Assembly: GCA_023823795.1 (NCBI GenBank)
Contig: CP085710.1
Span: 4,552,001 to 4,616,000, forward strand
DNA: 64,000 nucleotides
Source: Bacillus sp. F19
GTDB lineage: Bacteria; Bacillota; Bacilli; Bacillales; Bacillaceae
Direction: 5' to 3'
Shown: piece by piece, positions 11,840 through 21,229 of the stretch
How the letters are laid out: every line of letters starts with the position of its first letter
Numbering within the stretch: the stretch's first letter is position 1
The notes under the pieces: generated by a model
Databases searched by the model: none
Told to the model about the DNA's origin: nothing
Seen by the model: only the letters and a program-made list of their open reading frames with translations
Translations under genes and position numbers: made by a program

Positions 11840-13368
11840 GATAAAATTTCCCCCTTTGTGTCGTTATAATCTTTTTTAAATCTCTTTACATTTGCTTTTT
11901 TCAGCCAGGCCGCAGCTGCCTCTATATCCTTTGAAAATACTCTGTCCTTCGTAATAGCCGGGACAACAGTTCTTCCATGAAAATAAAATGTTCTTGTCGT
12001 TTCCGACATTTTCTCAATTCCCCGGTAGGCTGCTGCCTCCATCGCACAAATCAATTCAATGGCAAGCACACGTCTGCAGTTTTGAATAATTTGATAGGCG
12101 TGCCTTGAGGCAATCGTACCCATGCTGACGTGATCCTCCTGATTGGCTGATGAAGGGATTGAATCAACACTCGCTGGGTGTGCAAGCGTCTTGTTTTCAG
12201 AGACAAGCGACGCAGCACAATATTGCATGATCATCGCTCCGGACTGGAGACCGGGCATTGGACTCAAAAACGGCGGCAGATCATTGAGCTGCGGATTGAC
12301 AAGTCTTTCGATTCTTCGTTCCGAAATATTCGCAACCTCGGCGATGCCCACCTTCAAAAAATCCATGGCAAACGCAATTGGCTGACCGTGGAAATTCCCT
12401 CCCGACAAAACCTTTTTGCCTTCATCAAAAATCAGCGGATTATCGGTAGCTGCATTCATTTCAATTTCAAGCTTATCTCTTACGTAAGAAAGGACCTGAA
12501 GACTTGCCCCATGAACCTGGGGAATGCACCTTAAGGAGTAGGCATCCTGAACTCTCAGCTCTCCCTGATGCGTCACGAGATAGCTGCCATTTAAAATCCC
12601 TCTGATTCGCTCGGCTACTTCAACTTGTTCTTTGTAGCCCCGGGCAATATGAATGTCCTCATCAAACGCATCAATGATTCCTCTCAGACCTTCAATCGTC
12701 ATCGAAGCAATGTAGTCTGCCTGCAGCGCCACCGCTTCAGCTTCGATGTAATTGACAAGCCCCATTGCCGTCATTGCCTGTGTACCATTGATTAAAGCCA
12801 GACCTTCTTTAGCCTGCAGCGTAACAGGGTGAAGTCCCGCTGTCTGAAAAGCTTCTGCTGTCTGCATTTTCCGCCCCTGGTAAAAAACCTCACCTTCACC
12901 TACAAGGACAAGTGCCATATGAGACAAAGGCGCCAAATCCCCGCTCGCACCAAGTGAGCCCTGCTCGGGCACAACAGGATGAATTTCATGATTCAGGAGT
13001 GAAACAAGTAAAGATAACACCTCTCTGCGAACACCGGAAAAACCTTTCAATAATGCATTAAGCCTAAGCAAAAGCATCCCCCTGGAAACCTCTTCAGGAA
13101 ACGGATCTCCGACACCGCATGCATGACTTCGAATCAAATTGATTTGCAGCTCTTCTGCATCTTCCGCATCAATCAGCACATCGCTGAACTTCCCAAATCC
13201 CGTCGTAATACCGTAAACGACCTTCTTCTGAGCCACTATGTTTTCAACTGCTTTTCTGCTCTTTTCGACCTTATCCCATACATAGTCAGGAATATGGATC
13301 ATAGCTTTTTCATATAAAACCTTCTTTGCGGATTCAATTGTGAGTGTACTTCCCGTTAATTCGATCAT
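11836..13368 (-). CDS. hutH: Histidine ammonia-lyase (histidase)
   Basis: First step of histidine degradation: L-histidine to urocanate and ammonia. 510 residues. The ASG triad that cyclises to the MIO cofactor is at residues 141-143 in [22 protein letters not shown] (about 52-59), the NGTQAM segment and [12 protein letters not shown] are also typical. The ATG is preceded by AAAGAGGAG. It lies 118 bases after hutP, and that gap contains the HutP-dependent terminator. Confidence 0.96.
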
Positions 13369-13393
13369 AATCTGCTCCTCTTTTGATCAAAAT

Positions 13394-13480
13394 GAAAAAC
13401 AAAAAGGAGGCCATACCAATAGAAACACGTTAAACCGTGTTTTCTACCGATACAGCCCCCTGCTATCTATTAACTATGGG
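13394..13480 (-). promoter_or_regulatory. HutP-controlled attenuator between hutP and hutH
   Basis: On the transcript strand, UAG triplets occur in CCATAGTTAATAGATAG (13480-13464), followed by a long hairpin whose arms (13460-13436 and 13429-13406) pair over more than 20 positions around a TTTAA loop, and then CTTTTTGTTTTT (13405-13394). Known for Bacillus subtilis: histidine- and Mg-bound HutP binds NAG/UAG repeats and prevents this terminator from forming. The architecture here is the same. Confidence 0.85.
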
Positions 13481-13486
13481 CGCATC

Positions 13487-13933
13487 TTATATATGATTAA
13501 TTCCCAAACCCATTGCCTCATGCTCTGATCCTTTGACAGGAGCACCTATTGTGCCGTACAAAGCAATCGCAATCCATTCGCCTTCTGTTTCTGCCTCGTA
13601 AGGCTTCCCCCTGACAATGGCAAATCGAAGACCAACTGTGCGCAAAACACTTCCAAGCTGAACCTGCCCTCTCGTCACACCATGAAGCGCTTCCATGATG
13701 GCATGATATAAAGAGTGTGTTTCGCGGTATCCATCAGGTGATATCACACCTGAACGCTTAGCTGCAGTTTCAATGGCCGCCACTACTTTATGCGTCTCCA
13801 TTGAACCTGTTTTCCCCTGACAAAATTGAAACCCCTGCTCTGTCAGCTGTTCCCCGTAAAAATGATCATTTTCACCAATCAGAACGAGCTGCATGGCATT
13901 TCTCCCAATACGATGATCCGGTTGTATGCTCAT
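13487..13933 (-). CDS. hutP: Hut operon antiterminator HutP
   Basis: Histidine-activated RNA-binding protein that opens the hut operon. From the ATG at 13933 the protein has 148 residues, exactly the Bacillus subtilis size, and an AAGTGAG site lies upstream; the in-frame GTG at 13945 is less likely. Conserved segments: [38 protein letters not shown] (the metal-binding histidines), [13 protein letters not shown] and [18 protein letters not shown]. It is the first gene after the promoter at 14012-13984 and acts at the attenuator directly downstream. Confidence 0.95.
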   Translation of the reverse strand: MSIQPDHRIGRNAMQLVLIGENDHFYGEQLTEQGFQFCQGKTGSMETHKVVAAIETAAKRSGVISPDGYRETHSLYHAIMEALHGVTRGQVQLGSVLRTVGLRFAIVRGKPYEAETEGEWIAIALYGTIGAPVKGSEHEAMGLGINHI

Positions 13934-13983
13934 ATCTATTCTCACTTCATACTGAATTTTCTGATAAACTAATGTCTACCGTT

Positions 13984-14012
13984 AGTGTATGATTGAAATG
14001 GATTTATGTCAA
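13984..14012 (-). promoter_or_regulatory. Sigma-A promoter of the hut operon
   Basis: Reverse strand: TTGACA (14012-14007), a 17-base spacer, TACACT (13989-13984). Transcription should start near 13977, about 44 bases before hutP. I saw no clear cre near it. Confidence 0.75.
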
Positions 14013-14058
14013 GATGCTTTTGGCTCTTTTTACCGATTTTCCATGGCATACATCCTTA

Positions 14059-14091
14059 AAATAAACAAACCGCCCTTATAATAAGGACGGT
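14059..14091 (-). terminator. Terminator after the LytS-like fragment
   Basis: Reverse strand CCGTCCTTAT/ATAAGGGCGG hairpin followed by TTTGTTTATTTT, starting about 5 bases after the stop of the small gene. Confidence 0.7.
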
Positions 14092-14095
14092 CAGT

Positions 14096-14320
14096 TCAAA
14101 CATTATGCCGATTATGCTCTGCCGCAGAATTGGGATTAATTTCAATTCCCGTATAGTTGCTCAAGATCCCGAAAGTTCCAAAAACAACAATCAATAACAT
14201 CTTTCCTGAAATACGCTGATCATTATTTATAATTCTTCGAAAAGATTTAAGTCTTGAGAGCAAGAATGCAACAATAAAAATAATGCCCATTCTTTCTAAC
14301 ATTAACGGCAGTAAATGCAT
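14096..14320 (-). CDS. LytS-like N-terminal membrane fragment (truncated 5TM-LYT sensor or small protein)
   Basis: 74 residues. LLPLMLERMGIIFIVAFLLSRLKSFRRII and KMLLIVVFGTFGILSNYTGIEI match the first two helices and the NYTGI motif of the 5TMR-LYT receptor domain of LytS-type histidine kinases. The homology stops at IEI and is replaced by a short hydrophilic tail ending in a stop, directly followed by an intrinsic terminator. The remaining membrane helices, GAF and kinase domains are absent. It may be a decayed sensor gene or a genuine mini-protein with its own terminator. Confidence 0.6.
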   Translation of the reverse strand: MHLLPLMLERMGIIFIVAFLLSRLKSFRRIINNDQRISGKMLLIVVFGTFGILSNYTGIEINPNSAAEHNRHNV

Positions 14321-14410
14321 TATGAGGAATCATCCTTTAAATTTATCATTCCATACATCTTACAACACAGTATAATTTATTGTCGATTCTGCCATCCTTA
14401 TCGCGGTTAT

Positions 14411-14446
14411 AAAGAAAAAGGGCAGAAACATAATTGGTTTGCCCTT
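14411..14446 (-). terminator. Terminator after the murE-like gene
   Basis: Reverse strand stem AAGGGCA/TGCCCTT followed by TTTCTTT, 25 bases after the stop. Confidence 0.7.
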
Positions 14447-14472
14447 ATCTGTCAATTTTCAGATTCTTAAAA

Positions 14473-15942
14473 TCAAGTTGCAATCGTTGTATTTTGATCG
14501 ATCAGCAATGCGAAGGTTTCCTGATCGGATTTAGATGGGAGTTCATAGTCTTCCTTATACATTTCGCTCCCTTTTCCGGTGACGAGGATCCAATCTCCAG
14601 CTTCTGCCATATCCCAGGCTTTTTTTATGGCAAGTGTCCTGTCAGGTATGATTAGATCTGCCGCTTTGCCGGAAGCCTCACGATATTTTTCAAGCTCTGC
14701 TATCATATCTTTTTGATCAATTCCATTTAGATCATCTAACGTCAGAATTGTGCAGTCACTCATTTGCGATGAGACAGCCATCATTTCATCCCGTTTGCTT
14801 TCATCACGGTCACCCCTGAATCCAAATACATGAAGGATCCGTTTTGCCCCGCAATCACGGGCTGTTTTTAAACAGTAAGAAAACGCATCAGCTGTATGTG
14901 CGTAATCAATGACAGCCGTGGCATCATTGGGATGACTGTACATTTCGAACCGGCCCGGAATTCCCGGAAATGTTTTGAATGCATCAATCAGCCCGTCAGA
15001 TTCGATCCCTAATTTTCTGCCGGTCAGATAGGCCATGGAAGCATTATAAATGTTATGAAGACCCGGAATTGTCATTTGAAAATGAAGCTGTTTTCCAGAC
15101 TCTGTGACTTCAAAATCTGAGCAATGAACATCACTGTTAGAATCAAAAATAAGATCGTCCTCTTCTGTTTTTCCAAAGGTCGACACCTTGATCTTTCTCT
15201 CGTTTAACAGATCCGTCAGCTTCCCCCCCCACTCATCATGAGTGCTGATAATAGCTTGTCCGCCTTCTTTTAACTTTGAAAAAAGCAGCTGCTTCACTTC
15301 AAAATATTCTTCAATCGTATCATGATAATCCAAATGCTCATGAGCAAGATTTGTAAACAGACCGATGTCATATTCAATGCCTTCCAGCCTTTTTTGGGCT
15401 AAGCCATGTGAGGATACTTCCATAATGACAATATCATCATGGCTTTTGGCTAAAAGCCTTTGTAATTCCAGTGAATCAGGTGTTGTATTTTTCGAATCAT
15501 AGGTCTGTCCATTTATTACATTGTGTACTGTTCCAAACAATGCACAAGAATACCCTGCATATTTAAGAATATGTCTGAGCATAAAAGAAGTTGTAGTTTT
15601 CCCGTTTGTACCCGTAATTCCGATCATAATGTGTTTTTTTGACGGAAACTCATAGTATCGTGCGGCAAGATTGGCCAAAGCATAGCGGCTATTCTCAACC
15701 TTAATATACGGGATGGTCAAATCCGGAAAATCTTTTTCTCCAATAACTGCTGCCGCACCTCTATTTATTGCATCCTGTATATAATCGTGTCCGTCACGTT
15801 CATATCCTGTAATGGCCACAAATAAATAGCCTTCTTCTATCTTAGAAGAATTCGCTTCGATTCCTTTTATCTCAACAGATTCCAGATCTGCACTGATATT
15901 TGCAGAATGACCGGTCTCCTCTAACAATATTTGTAGTTTCAT
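14473..15942 (-). CDS. MurE-like Mur ligase paralogue (UDP-MurNAc-tripeptide synthetase family)
   Basis: ATP-dependent Mur ligase of 489 residues from the ATG at 15942 (AAGGAG upstream). The N-terminal UDP-binding domain is followed by the P-loop GITGTNGKTTTSF (108-120), MEVSSHGLAQKR, FTNLAHEHLDYH, and the C-terminal domain with HVFGFRGDRDESKRDEM. Housekeeping diaminopimelate-adding MurE enzymes carry DNPR in the following strand; here the position reads LTLDDLNGID (about residues 401-410), so the amino acid specificity is probably different. It is outside any division/cell-wall cluster and is transcribed alone, divergent from nothing recognisable. Likely an accessory ligase, not the essential MurE. 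Confidence 0.85.
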   Translation of the reverse strand: MKLQILLEETGHSANISADLESVEIKGIEANSSKIEEGYLFVAITGYERDGHDYIQDAINRGAAAVIGEKDFPDLTIPYIKVENSRYALANLAARYYEFPSKKHIMIGITGTNGKTTTSFMLRHILKYAGYSCALFGTVHNVINGQTYDSKNTTPDSLELQRLLAKSHDDIVIMEVSSHGLAQKRLEGIEYDIGLFTNLAHEHLDYHDTIEEYFEVKQLLFSKLKEGGQAIISTHDEWGGKLTDLLNERKIKVSTFGKTEEDDLIFDSNSDVHCSDFEVTESGKQLHFQMTIPGLHNIYNASMAYLTGRKLGIESDGLIDAFKTFPGIPGRFEMYSHPNDATAVIDYAHTADAFSYCLKTARDCGAKRILHVFGFRGDRDESKRDEMMAVSSQMSDCTILTLDDLNGIDQKDMIAELEKYREASGKAADLIIPDRTLAIKKAWDMAEAGDWILVTGKGSEMYKEDYELPSKSDQETFALLIDQNTTIAT

Positions 15943-16257
15943 GGCTGAACTCCTTGTATGATGGCATCCGTTCATATTTCGGTTATTTTATGTAACTTTA
16001 TGCAAAGTTATTTGCGTGCATGAATTTGCGTTATCATATTTGTTCGTAATGATTCCTGTTTTATGAGGGAAGATGCGGGAAGAAAATGCTGGATGATTAT
16101 TGTGGGGATGCCTCAAAAAGAAGGGAGTTCTAACTTCTTACTTTATTTTTATAACAGCTCGGCATTAGTTTCTGACGACTTTCATCGGATTTGTGGCCGC
16201 TTATCCAATTACCTCCTTAATCTCATATCAGCTCCATTTTTAGTCCCGGTTTACAGC
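15943..16257. other. Intergenic region without recognised gene
   Basis: An 80-codon forward frame exists here but has low-complexity coding character, no ribosome site and no similarity I recognise. The region must contain the murE-like promoter (AT-rich block 15980-16040), but no consensus pair is clear enough to call. Confidence 0.4.
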
Positions 16258-16290
16258 AAAACAAAAAACAGCCCCGAAAACCGGGGCTGT
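16258..16290 (-). terminator. Terminator of htrB
   Basis: Perfect stem ACAGCCCCG/CGGGGCTGT with an AAAAC-type loop; on the reverse strand it is followed by TTTTTTGTTTT, 22 bases after the htrB stop. Confidence 0.85.
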
Positions 16291-16311
16291 CCAAAAGGGG
16301 GGTAATCTATA

Positions 16312-17568
16312 TTAACTATTCACAACCTCTTTCTGAGACAAGGTTACTTTTTCTGTTACCTTCTCTCCCTGGCGGTAAAATTCAATATCAATTTTATCGC
16401 CGATACTTGTTTGTGAATAGAGGAATTTGCGAAGCTCATTTGAATTTTTGATCTTCGTTCCATTCATTGCAACAATGACATCGCCTTCCTGCATTCCTGC
16501 TTCTGCAGCTGGTGAAGACGGGCTTACTCCCTGAACGAAGACTCCTTCTGTAATTTTATTCGGCAGCTGAAGTGTATTTGTACGGTATTGTTCAGGCACT
16601 TCGCTTAAGTCAAGCAGACCTACTCCTAAATATGGACGATCCACTTTTCCTTTTTCAAGCAGTTCATCAACGATTGGCTGAAGGTCGTTGCTAGGGATAG
16701 CAAATCCTAATCCCTCAACACCATCCTGTGAGATTTTCAAGCTGTTGATGCCAATGACCTGACCGCTCATGTTCAGCAATGGTCCACCACTATTCCCAGG
16801 GTTAATTGCCGCATCCGTCTGAATAACATTCAATTCCCAGCTGCCTTCAGAAGTTGCGATGGGAATGGTACGGTCCGTTCCGCTTATAATCCCTTCAGTA
16901 ACGGTGCGGGAGAAATCCAGTCCCAGCGGATTTCCGATCGCAACGACTCTTTCCCCTGCACGGAGCTGTCCTGAATCGCCAAATTCAGCGATTGTTTTTG
17001 CATACTTGCTGTCAATTTTAAGGACGGCTGTATCTGTCAGCGGATCTGCTCCAACAAGCTCAGCCTGTGATTTTTCTCCATCTGAATAGGAGATTTCGAT
17101 GCTGCTTGCTCCCTCAATTACATGGTTGTTTGTAATAATATAGGCCGTTTCTCCATCTTTTTTGAAAATAACACCGGAACCCGTGCCTGCTTCAGCATCC
17201 TGTGTTCTGCCGCCAAACCCCTGCTGCTGCTGTTTGTTTGATATCCCGACAATCGCAGGCGACAGATTTTCGACCATATCCGCAATGTCGCTCGTTTGAC
17301 TGATAGGCTGTGTGTTCACAGTACTTGAGTCATTTTTTTCTTCTGCCGTGTTAGAATTAATGGAATAAGAAGGTTCCTTTTTGCTTGCCTCATCATCCAG
17401 GAAAGGCTGCACCCCAAGCACCAGCGCTCCGCCGACTACCCCGCTGATAACTGATGACATAACCGCTCTCCATCTGGACGGCTTTTTTTGAGGCTGTCTG
17501 ACCATGATCTCGTGTGATTCCTGATCCAGCGATGTATCTTTCCGTTCTGTATCGTCGTAATATCCCAT
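16312..17568 (-). CDS. htrB: HtrA-family membrane serine protease (HtrB type)
   Basis: Cell-surface quality-control protease. The order is a cytosolic N-tail (1-34), a membrane anchor (about 35-57), a Ser/Asn-rich linker, a trypsin-like domain with His149 (TNNHVIEGA), Asp179 (PLTDTAVLKI) and Ser260 (NPGNSGGPL), and one PDZ domain (about 310-412, EGVFVQGVSPSSPAAEAGM). 418 residues. It is divergent from cssRS, the arrangement known for Bacillus subtilis htrB (yvtA), where CssR activates it during secretion or heat stress. An AGGAGGA site precedes the ATG. Confidence 0.9.
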   Translation of the reverse strand: MGYYDDTERKDTSLDQESHEIMVRQPQKKPSRWRAVMSSVISGVVGGALVLGVQPFLDDEASKKEPSYSINSNTAEEKNDSSTVNTQPISQTSDIADMVENLSPAIVGISNKQQQQGFGGRTQDAEAGTGSGVIFKKDGETAYIITNNHVIEGASSIEISYSDGEKSQAELVGADPLTDTAVLKIDSKYAKTIAEFGDSGQLRAGERVVAIGNPLGLDFSRTVTEGIISGTDRTIPIATSEGSWELNVIQTDAAINPGNSGGPLLNMSGQVIGINSLKISQDGVEGLGFAIPSNDLQPIVDELLEKGKVDRPYLGVGLLDLSEVPEQYRTNTLQLPNKITEGVFVQGVSPSSPAAEAGMQEGDVIVAMNGTKIKNSNELRKFLYSQTSIGDKIDIEFYRQGEKVTEKVTLSQKEVVNS

Positions 17569-17659
17569 CCTGATTCCTCCTAGTGATTTTCTTTGTTAAC
17601 CCTACTATAAAAAATCATTTTGGGAGAAAGATGAAAAGATTATGTGAAATTGTCAAATG

Positions 17660-17688
17660 ATGACCTTATCGTGAAGACATTGTATAAT
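17660..17688 (+). promoter_or_regulatory. Promoter of cssRS
   Basis: ATGACC (17660-17665), a 17-base spacer, TATAAT (17683-17688). Start of transcription is expected about 20 bases before the TTG start of cssR. Confidence 0.55.
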
Positions 17689-17715
17689 TACGTTTAAGAA
17701 GGAGCGTGAAATGGA

Positions 17716-18384
17716 TTGTCCTACTCTATTTTTCTTGTGGAAGACGAACAAAATTTAAATGATTTGCTGACAAAATATCTGGAAAAGGAAGGCTTTAAGG
17801 TCACCTCATTTACAAATGGGGAAAAAGCGCGCCAGGCCATTCATGAAACTCCTCACCTTTGGGTTCTCGATATCATGGTACCGGATGTTGACGGCTATCA
17901 ATTAATAAAAGAAATTAAAGCGGCATCGTCAGATACTCCCGTTATTTTCATTTCTGCAAGGGATACAGATATTGACCGGGTGCTCGGGCTTGAGCTTGGA
18001 AGCGATGACTATATTCCAAAGCCGTTCCTTCCCCGTGAACTTGTGATTCGCGTTCAGAAGCTGCTGACCCGTGTTTATGAGAGCAGCTCAGTTAAAACAA
18101 GCGTGCAGCTGCCGCCTTATACCATTGATGAAAGTGTGCGCTCTGTCTCGCTGAATAATGAAAATCTGAATCTGACTTCTAAGGAATTTGATTTATTGCT
18201 GCTGCTTCTGCATAACAAAGGTCAGGCTTTTTCGCGGGAACAAATGATTGAGCACATTTGGGGCAGCGATTATTTTGGCACAGACCGGGTGGTTGATGAT
18301 CTCGTCCGCCGGCTCCGAAAAAAAATGCCTGACTTAAAAATAGAAACCATCTACGGATATGGTTACAGGATGCTGACGGGATAA
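17716..18384 (+). CDS. cssR: Response regulator CssR
   Basis: OmpR/PhoB-type regulator of the secretion-stress system. Receiver domain (1-120): VEDEQNL acidic pocket, phospho-acceptor Asp in VLDIMVPDVDG (about residue 52), FISARD and the Lys of IPKPF; winged-helix domain (about 130-222) with LTSKEFDLLLLL and DRVVDDLVRRLRKKMPD. Nearly colinear with Bacillus subtilis CssR. The start is TTG (17716), preceded by AAGAAGGAG; the nearby ATG at 17711 is out of frame. It overlaps cssS by one base. Expected targets: htrB next door and htrA. Confidence 0.92.
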   Translation: MSYSIFLVEDEQNLNDLLTKYLEKEGFKVTSFTNGEKARQAIHETPHLWVLDIMVPDVDGYQLIKEIKAASSDTPVIFISARDTDIDRVLGLELGSDDYIPKPFLPRELVIRVQKLLTRVYESSSVKTSVQLPPYTIDESVRSVSLNNENLNLTSKEFDLLLLLLHNKGQAFSREQMIEHIWGSDYFGTDRVVDDLVRRLRKKMPDLKIETIYGYGYRMLTG

Positions 18385-19730
18385 TGAAAAATAAATCATT
18401 GACGTTTCAAATTTGGATTGTGATCTCTGGTATACTTCTCGTCATTTCCTTGTTGCTGATGATTATATTCCCCACTACACTCAGGAATTTTTTCACGAAC
18501 GAGATCTATACAACGATTGAAAATGAACAGCATATCCTGACGGAATACCGCATTCAGGGAAATGTCCAAATGGATCCTCTCACCAGAAATGGAGAGAAGC
18601 TCTCCCCTGACCGTTCGGTTCAGCACATCATTCTCCCTGAGAGCGCGCCTTTTTTTTACAACGAAAAAAAGCTGCCGCTTAGATTTCTTCAAGAAATGCA
18701 AATACTTGCTTCTGCTCAAAAGGACATTACGGAAGAATACTCGAGGGTAATTAATAATGAACGGCTCTTTTTTGTCATCAAGAAGGTGACAGTTGACGGC
18801 CAGCCGGCTTTTCTTCTTTCATATGCATGGGACTCTTACCGGAATGATCTTGTTTTGACTTTGTTCAAGCAGCTTGTCTTTGTCATGATCATTGTGTTCC
18901 TTTTCAGCTGGATTCCATCCATTTGGCTTGCGAAGTATCTGTCGCGTCCAATTGTTTCATTAGAAAAGGATGTTAAAAGAATTTCGAATGAAGATTGGCA
19001 TGAACCGGTTGTACTTGATCGAAGTGATGAAATCGGAAAACTTGGAGAAACGATTGAATTAATGCGGAAACGGCTTGTTCAAAAGGATGAAGCACAGCGC
19101 ACCCTTCTGCAGAACATCTCTCATGACTTGAAAACACCTGTCATGGTAATCAGGGGATATGCGAAATCTGTAAATGACGGCATTTATCCTAAAGGCGATC
19201 TGACCAGCACGATGGATGTTATAGAGGAAGAAGCAGAGCGTCTTGAGAAAAAAATTAAAGACTTGCTGTATATAACAAAGCTAGATTACTTATCTTCACG
19301 CAACTCAGGCAAATCGGAGATTGAACTGAATATGACGGTTCGCGAGGTCATTGACCGCATCAAATGGTCACGCCAGGAGCTTGATTATGAAATAAACCTG
19401 GACCGGGCGGCTATTCATGGCGACGAAGAGCTGTGGATCAAGCTGCTTGAAAACTTATTTGAAAACCAGCTCAGATATGCGGATTCAATGATCGGTGTTC
19501 ATTTAAAAAAAGCGGGGAATGACTTCCTTCTTAAAATATGGAACGATGGTCCTCCGATTGAAGAAGACATTCTCCCTCATCTGTTTGAGCCATTTCATAA
19601 AGGCAGCAACGGCGAATTCGGGCTTGGGCTCAACATCGTAAAAAGAATTGCTGAGCTTCATCACGGTACAGTTTGGGCTGTAAATGAGGATGGAATGAGT
19701 ACGTTTTATGTGAAAGTACCAAAGAGATAG
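18384..19730 (+). CDS. cssS: Sensor histidine kinase CssS
   Basis: Membrane sensor of misfolded secreted protein. Membrane helices at about 11-31 and 162-184 enclose an extracytoplasmic loop of about 130 residues; then HAMP (PIVSLEKDVKRIS), the phosphorylated His in QNISHDLKTPVMVIRGYAK, N-box ENLFENQLRYA and the ATP lid FEPFHKGSNGEFGLGLNIVKRI. 448 residues. The ATG overlaps the cssR stop, so the two are co-translated. Its natural terminator immediately downstream has been split by an insertion sequence. Confidence 0.92.
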   Translation: MKNKSLTFQIWIVISGILLVISLLLMIIFPTTLRNFFTNEIYTTIENEQHILTEYRIQGNVQMDPLTRNGEKLSPDRSVQHIILPESAPFFYNEKKLPLRFLQEMQILASAQKDITEEYSRVINNERLFFVIKKVTVDGQPAFLLSYAWDSYRNDLVLTLFKQLVFVMIIVFLFSWIPSIWLAKYLSRPIVSLEKDVKRISNEDWHEPVVLDRSDEIGKLGETIELMRKRLVQKDEAQRTLLQNISHDLKTPVMVIRGYAKSVNDGIYPKGDLTSTMDVIEEEAERLEKKIKDLLYITKLDYLSSRNSGKSEIELNMTVREVIDRIKWSRQELDYEINLDRAAIHGDEELWIKLLENLFENQLRYADSMIGVHLKKAGNDFLLKIWNDGPPIEEDILPHLFEPFHKGSNGEFGLGLNIVKRIAELHHGTVWAVNEDGMSTFYVKVPKR

Positions 19731-19733
19731 CAG

Positions 19734-19743
19734 ACGGCCTTTT
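19734..19743 (+). terminator. Left half of the interrupted cssS terminator
   Basis: ACGGCC followed by TTTT. The matching right half (TTTT ATGA GGCCGT TTTTTT) lies at 21230-21249. Removing the element between them restores a hairpin ACGGCC/GGCCGT with an 8-base loop and a T-run a few bases after the cssS stop. Confidence 0.8.
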
Positions 19744-19861
19744 TGAACTACTACCCGAATAATGGACACTTATTAAAAGTGCCCCATATTCGGGTTTTTC
19801 TATGTCTAAACATGTTTAACCCGTTTATAATTAAAATATTAATTTGAACGGAGATTCCTAA

Positions 19862-20290
19862 ATGAGTAAAAAATTGTTTACTGAAACCCAAATAAATGAG
19901 TTAGTTATAAATCCTAATGTATCGCATGCATCCGACCGTTCCATAACGTATTTACCAGCCTTTAAGGTCAGAGCTGTTCAAGAGTATCACACTGGTAAGG
20001 GGCCTTCTCAGATTTTTATTGAGCATGGATTTGACTTGGATATCATAGGAAAAAAACAACCGAAACGATGTCTTCAACGCTGGCGTAAGACGTTTGAACA
20101 GTTTGGAGAGGATGGTCTGCAAGATGATCGCAGGGGCAAGGCTAGTACTGGCCGTACAAGTTCAAGAGAGTTATCAGTCGAAGAAAAACTGAAAAAAGCT
20201 GAGGCTAGGATTAAATATCTTGAAACAGAGAATGAATTTTTAAAAAAGCTAGAAGAACTCGAGAGGCAGGCGCTGAAGAAAAGACGTTAA
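19862..20290 (+). CDS. IS3-family OrfA (transposase N-terminal DNA-binding protein)
   Basis: 142 residues with helix-turn-helix regions (TYLPAFKVRAVQEYHTGKGP and CLQRWRKTFEQFGEDGLQDDRRG) and a C-terminal leucine-zipper-like coiled coil (KAEARIKYLETENEFLKKLEELERQ), as usual in IS150-type OrfA. An AAAAAAG stretch near the end (about 20243-20249) is a candidate -1 programmed frameshift site joining OrfA to OrfB, which is known for the family. Confidence 0.85.
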   Translation: MSKKLFTETQINELVINPNVSHASDRSITYLPAFKVRAVQEYHTGKGPSQIFIEHGFDLDIIGKKQPKRCLQRWRKTFEQFGEDGLQDDRRGKASTGRTSSRELSVEEKLKKAEARIKYLETENEFLKKLEELERQALKKRR

Positions 20291-20325
20291 AAGCAGCAAA
20301 GAAATTTCAACTTATCGAGAGAAGC

Positions 20326-21188
20326 TTGAAGGAGCATCACACACAGGGGCATGTATCTTATTTCTGTCAGCTTGCCGGAGTAAGCAGAAGCGGTTTCTAC
20401 GCTTGGTTAAAGTCAGATAATAAACGACAAGCGAGAGAAGATTCTGATGATCAGGAAAGTCATCTAATCAGAGAAATATTCCGTATCCATAAAGGGCGTA
20501 CTGGCGCATTGTCCATTAAAATGATTTTGGAAAATGATTTTGGTGTTATCATGAATCACAAAAAAATTAGAAGGCTTATGAAAAGTACGATCTCAACACA
20601 AGAATTCGAAGAGCTAATCCTTATCGGAAGATGACGAAGGCAACACAAGAACATCGAACGTGTAAAAATATCGTAAACCGCAAGTTTGATCAAGGAGAGC
20701 CAGGAAAAGTACTGTTAACCGACATTACCTATCTCTATTACGGAAAGGGTCAGAAATCTTATTTGTCATGTGTAAAAGACGGAGCTACCAAAGAAATCTT
20801 AGCGTACCACTTATCAACTTCTTTAGAAATGGATATCGTTTATCAGACGTTAAGAAAGCTCGCAAAATCTACAGAACTGTTTCATCCTGAAGCCATTCTA
20901 CATTCAGACCAAGGCGTTCACTACACTCATCCTCTGTTCCAAAATAAAGTGAAAGATCTAGGTCTCATGCAATCTATGTCCCGAAAGGGAAAATGTTGGG
21001 ATAACGCTCCAATGGAATCTTTCTTTGGCCATTTTAAAGATCATGTTCATCATAGAGCATGTGAAAATCTTCAGCAGTTAACAAAAGAGGTTGATCAATT
21101 TATCGAAGTCTATAACCATCATCGCTATCAATGGGGACTAAAGAAAATGACCCCGGCTCAATACCGAGGACACTTACTAGCTGCTTAG
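20326..21188 (+). pseudogene. IS3-family OrfB (DDE transposase), frameshifted
   Basis: The catalytic part is intact in two pieces. The first frame (to about 20634) has VSYFCQLAGVSRSGFYAWLK and IRRLMKS; the second frame has LLTDITYL, ILHSDQGVHYTH and NAPMESFFGHFK, giving the DDE triad of the rve core. The correct reading KKIRRLMKKYDLNTRIRRANPYRKM is recovered if one A is added in the A-run after CTTATG at about 20580. The element is therefore probably immobile unless this is a sequencing error. Confidence 0.8.
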
Positions 21189-21229
21189 GCACTTTTTATT
21201 TCACTGTCCATTTTAAAGGGTACAGTTCA

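Larger units (their letters stand above)
19744..21229 (+). mobile_element. IS3-family (IS150-group) insertion sequence, 1486 bp
   Basis: Ends form imperfect inverted repeats of about 40 bases: left TGAACTACTACCCGAATAAT then GGACACTTATTAAAAGTGCC; right (reverse complement) TGAACTGTACCCTTTAAAAT then GGACAGTG and AAAAAGTGCC. A 4-base direct repeat TTTT flanks it (19740-19743 and 21230-21233). It carries orfA and a frameshifted orfB. The insertion point is the loop of the cssS terminator. Confidence 0.85.

Noticed and set aside
16063-16305. 80-codon forward ORF
   Set aside because: No ribosome site, no family, and it ends in the htrB terminator; treated as intergenic.
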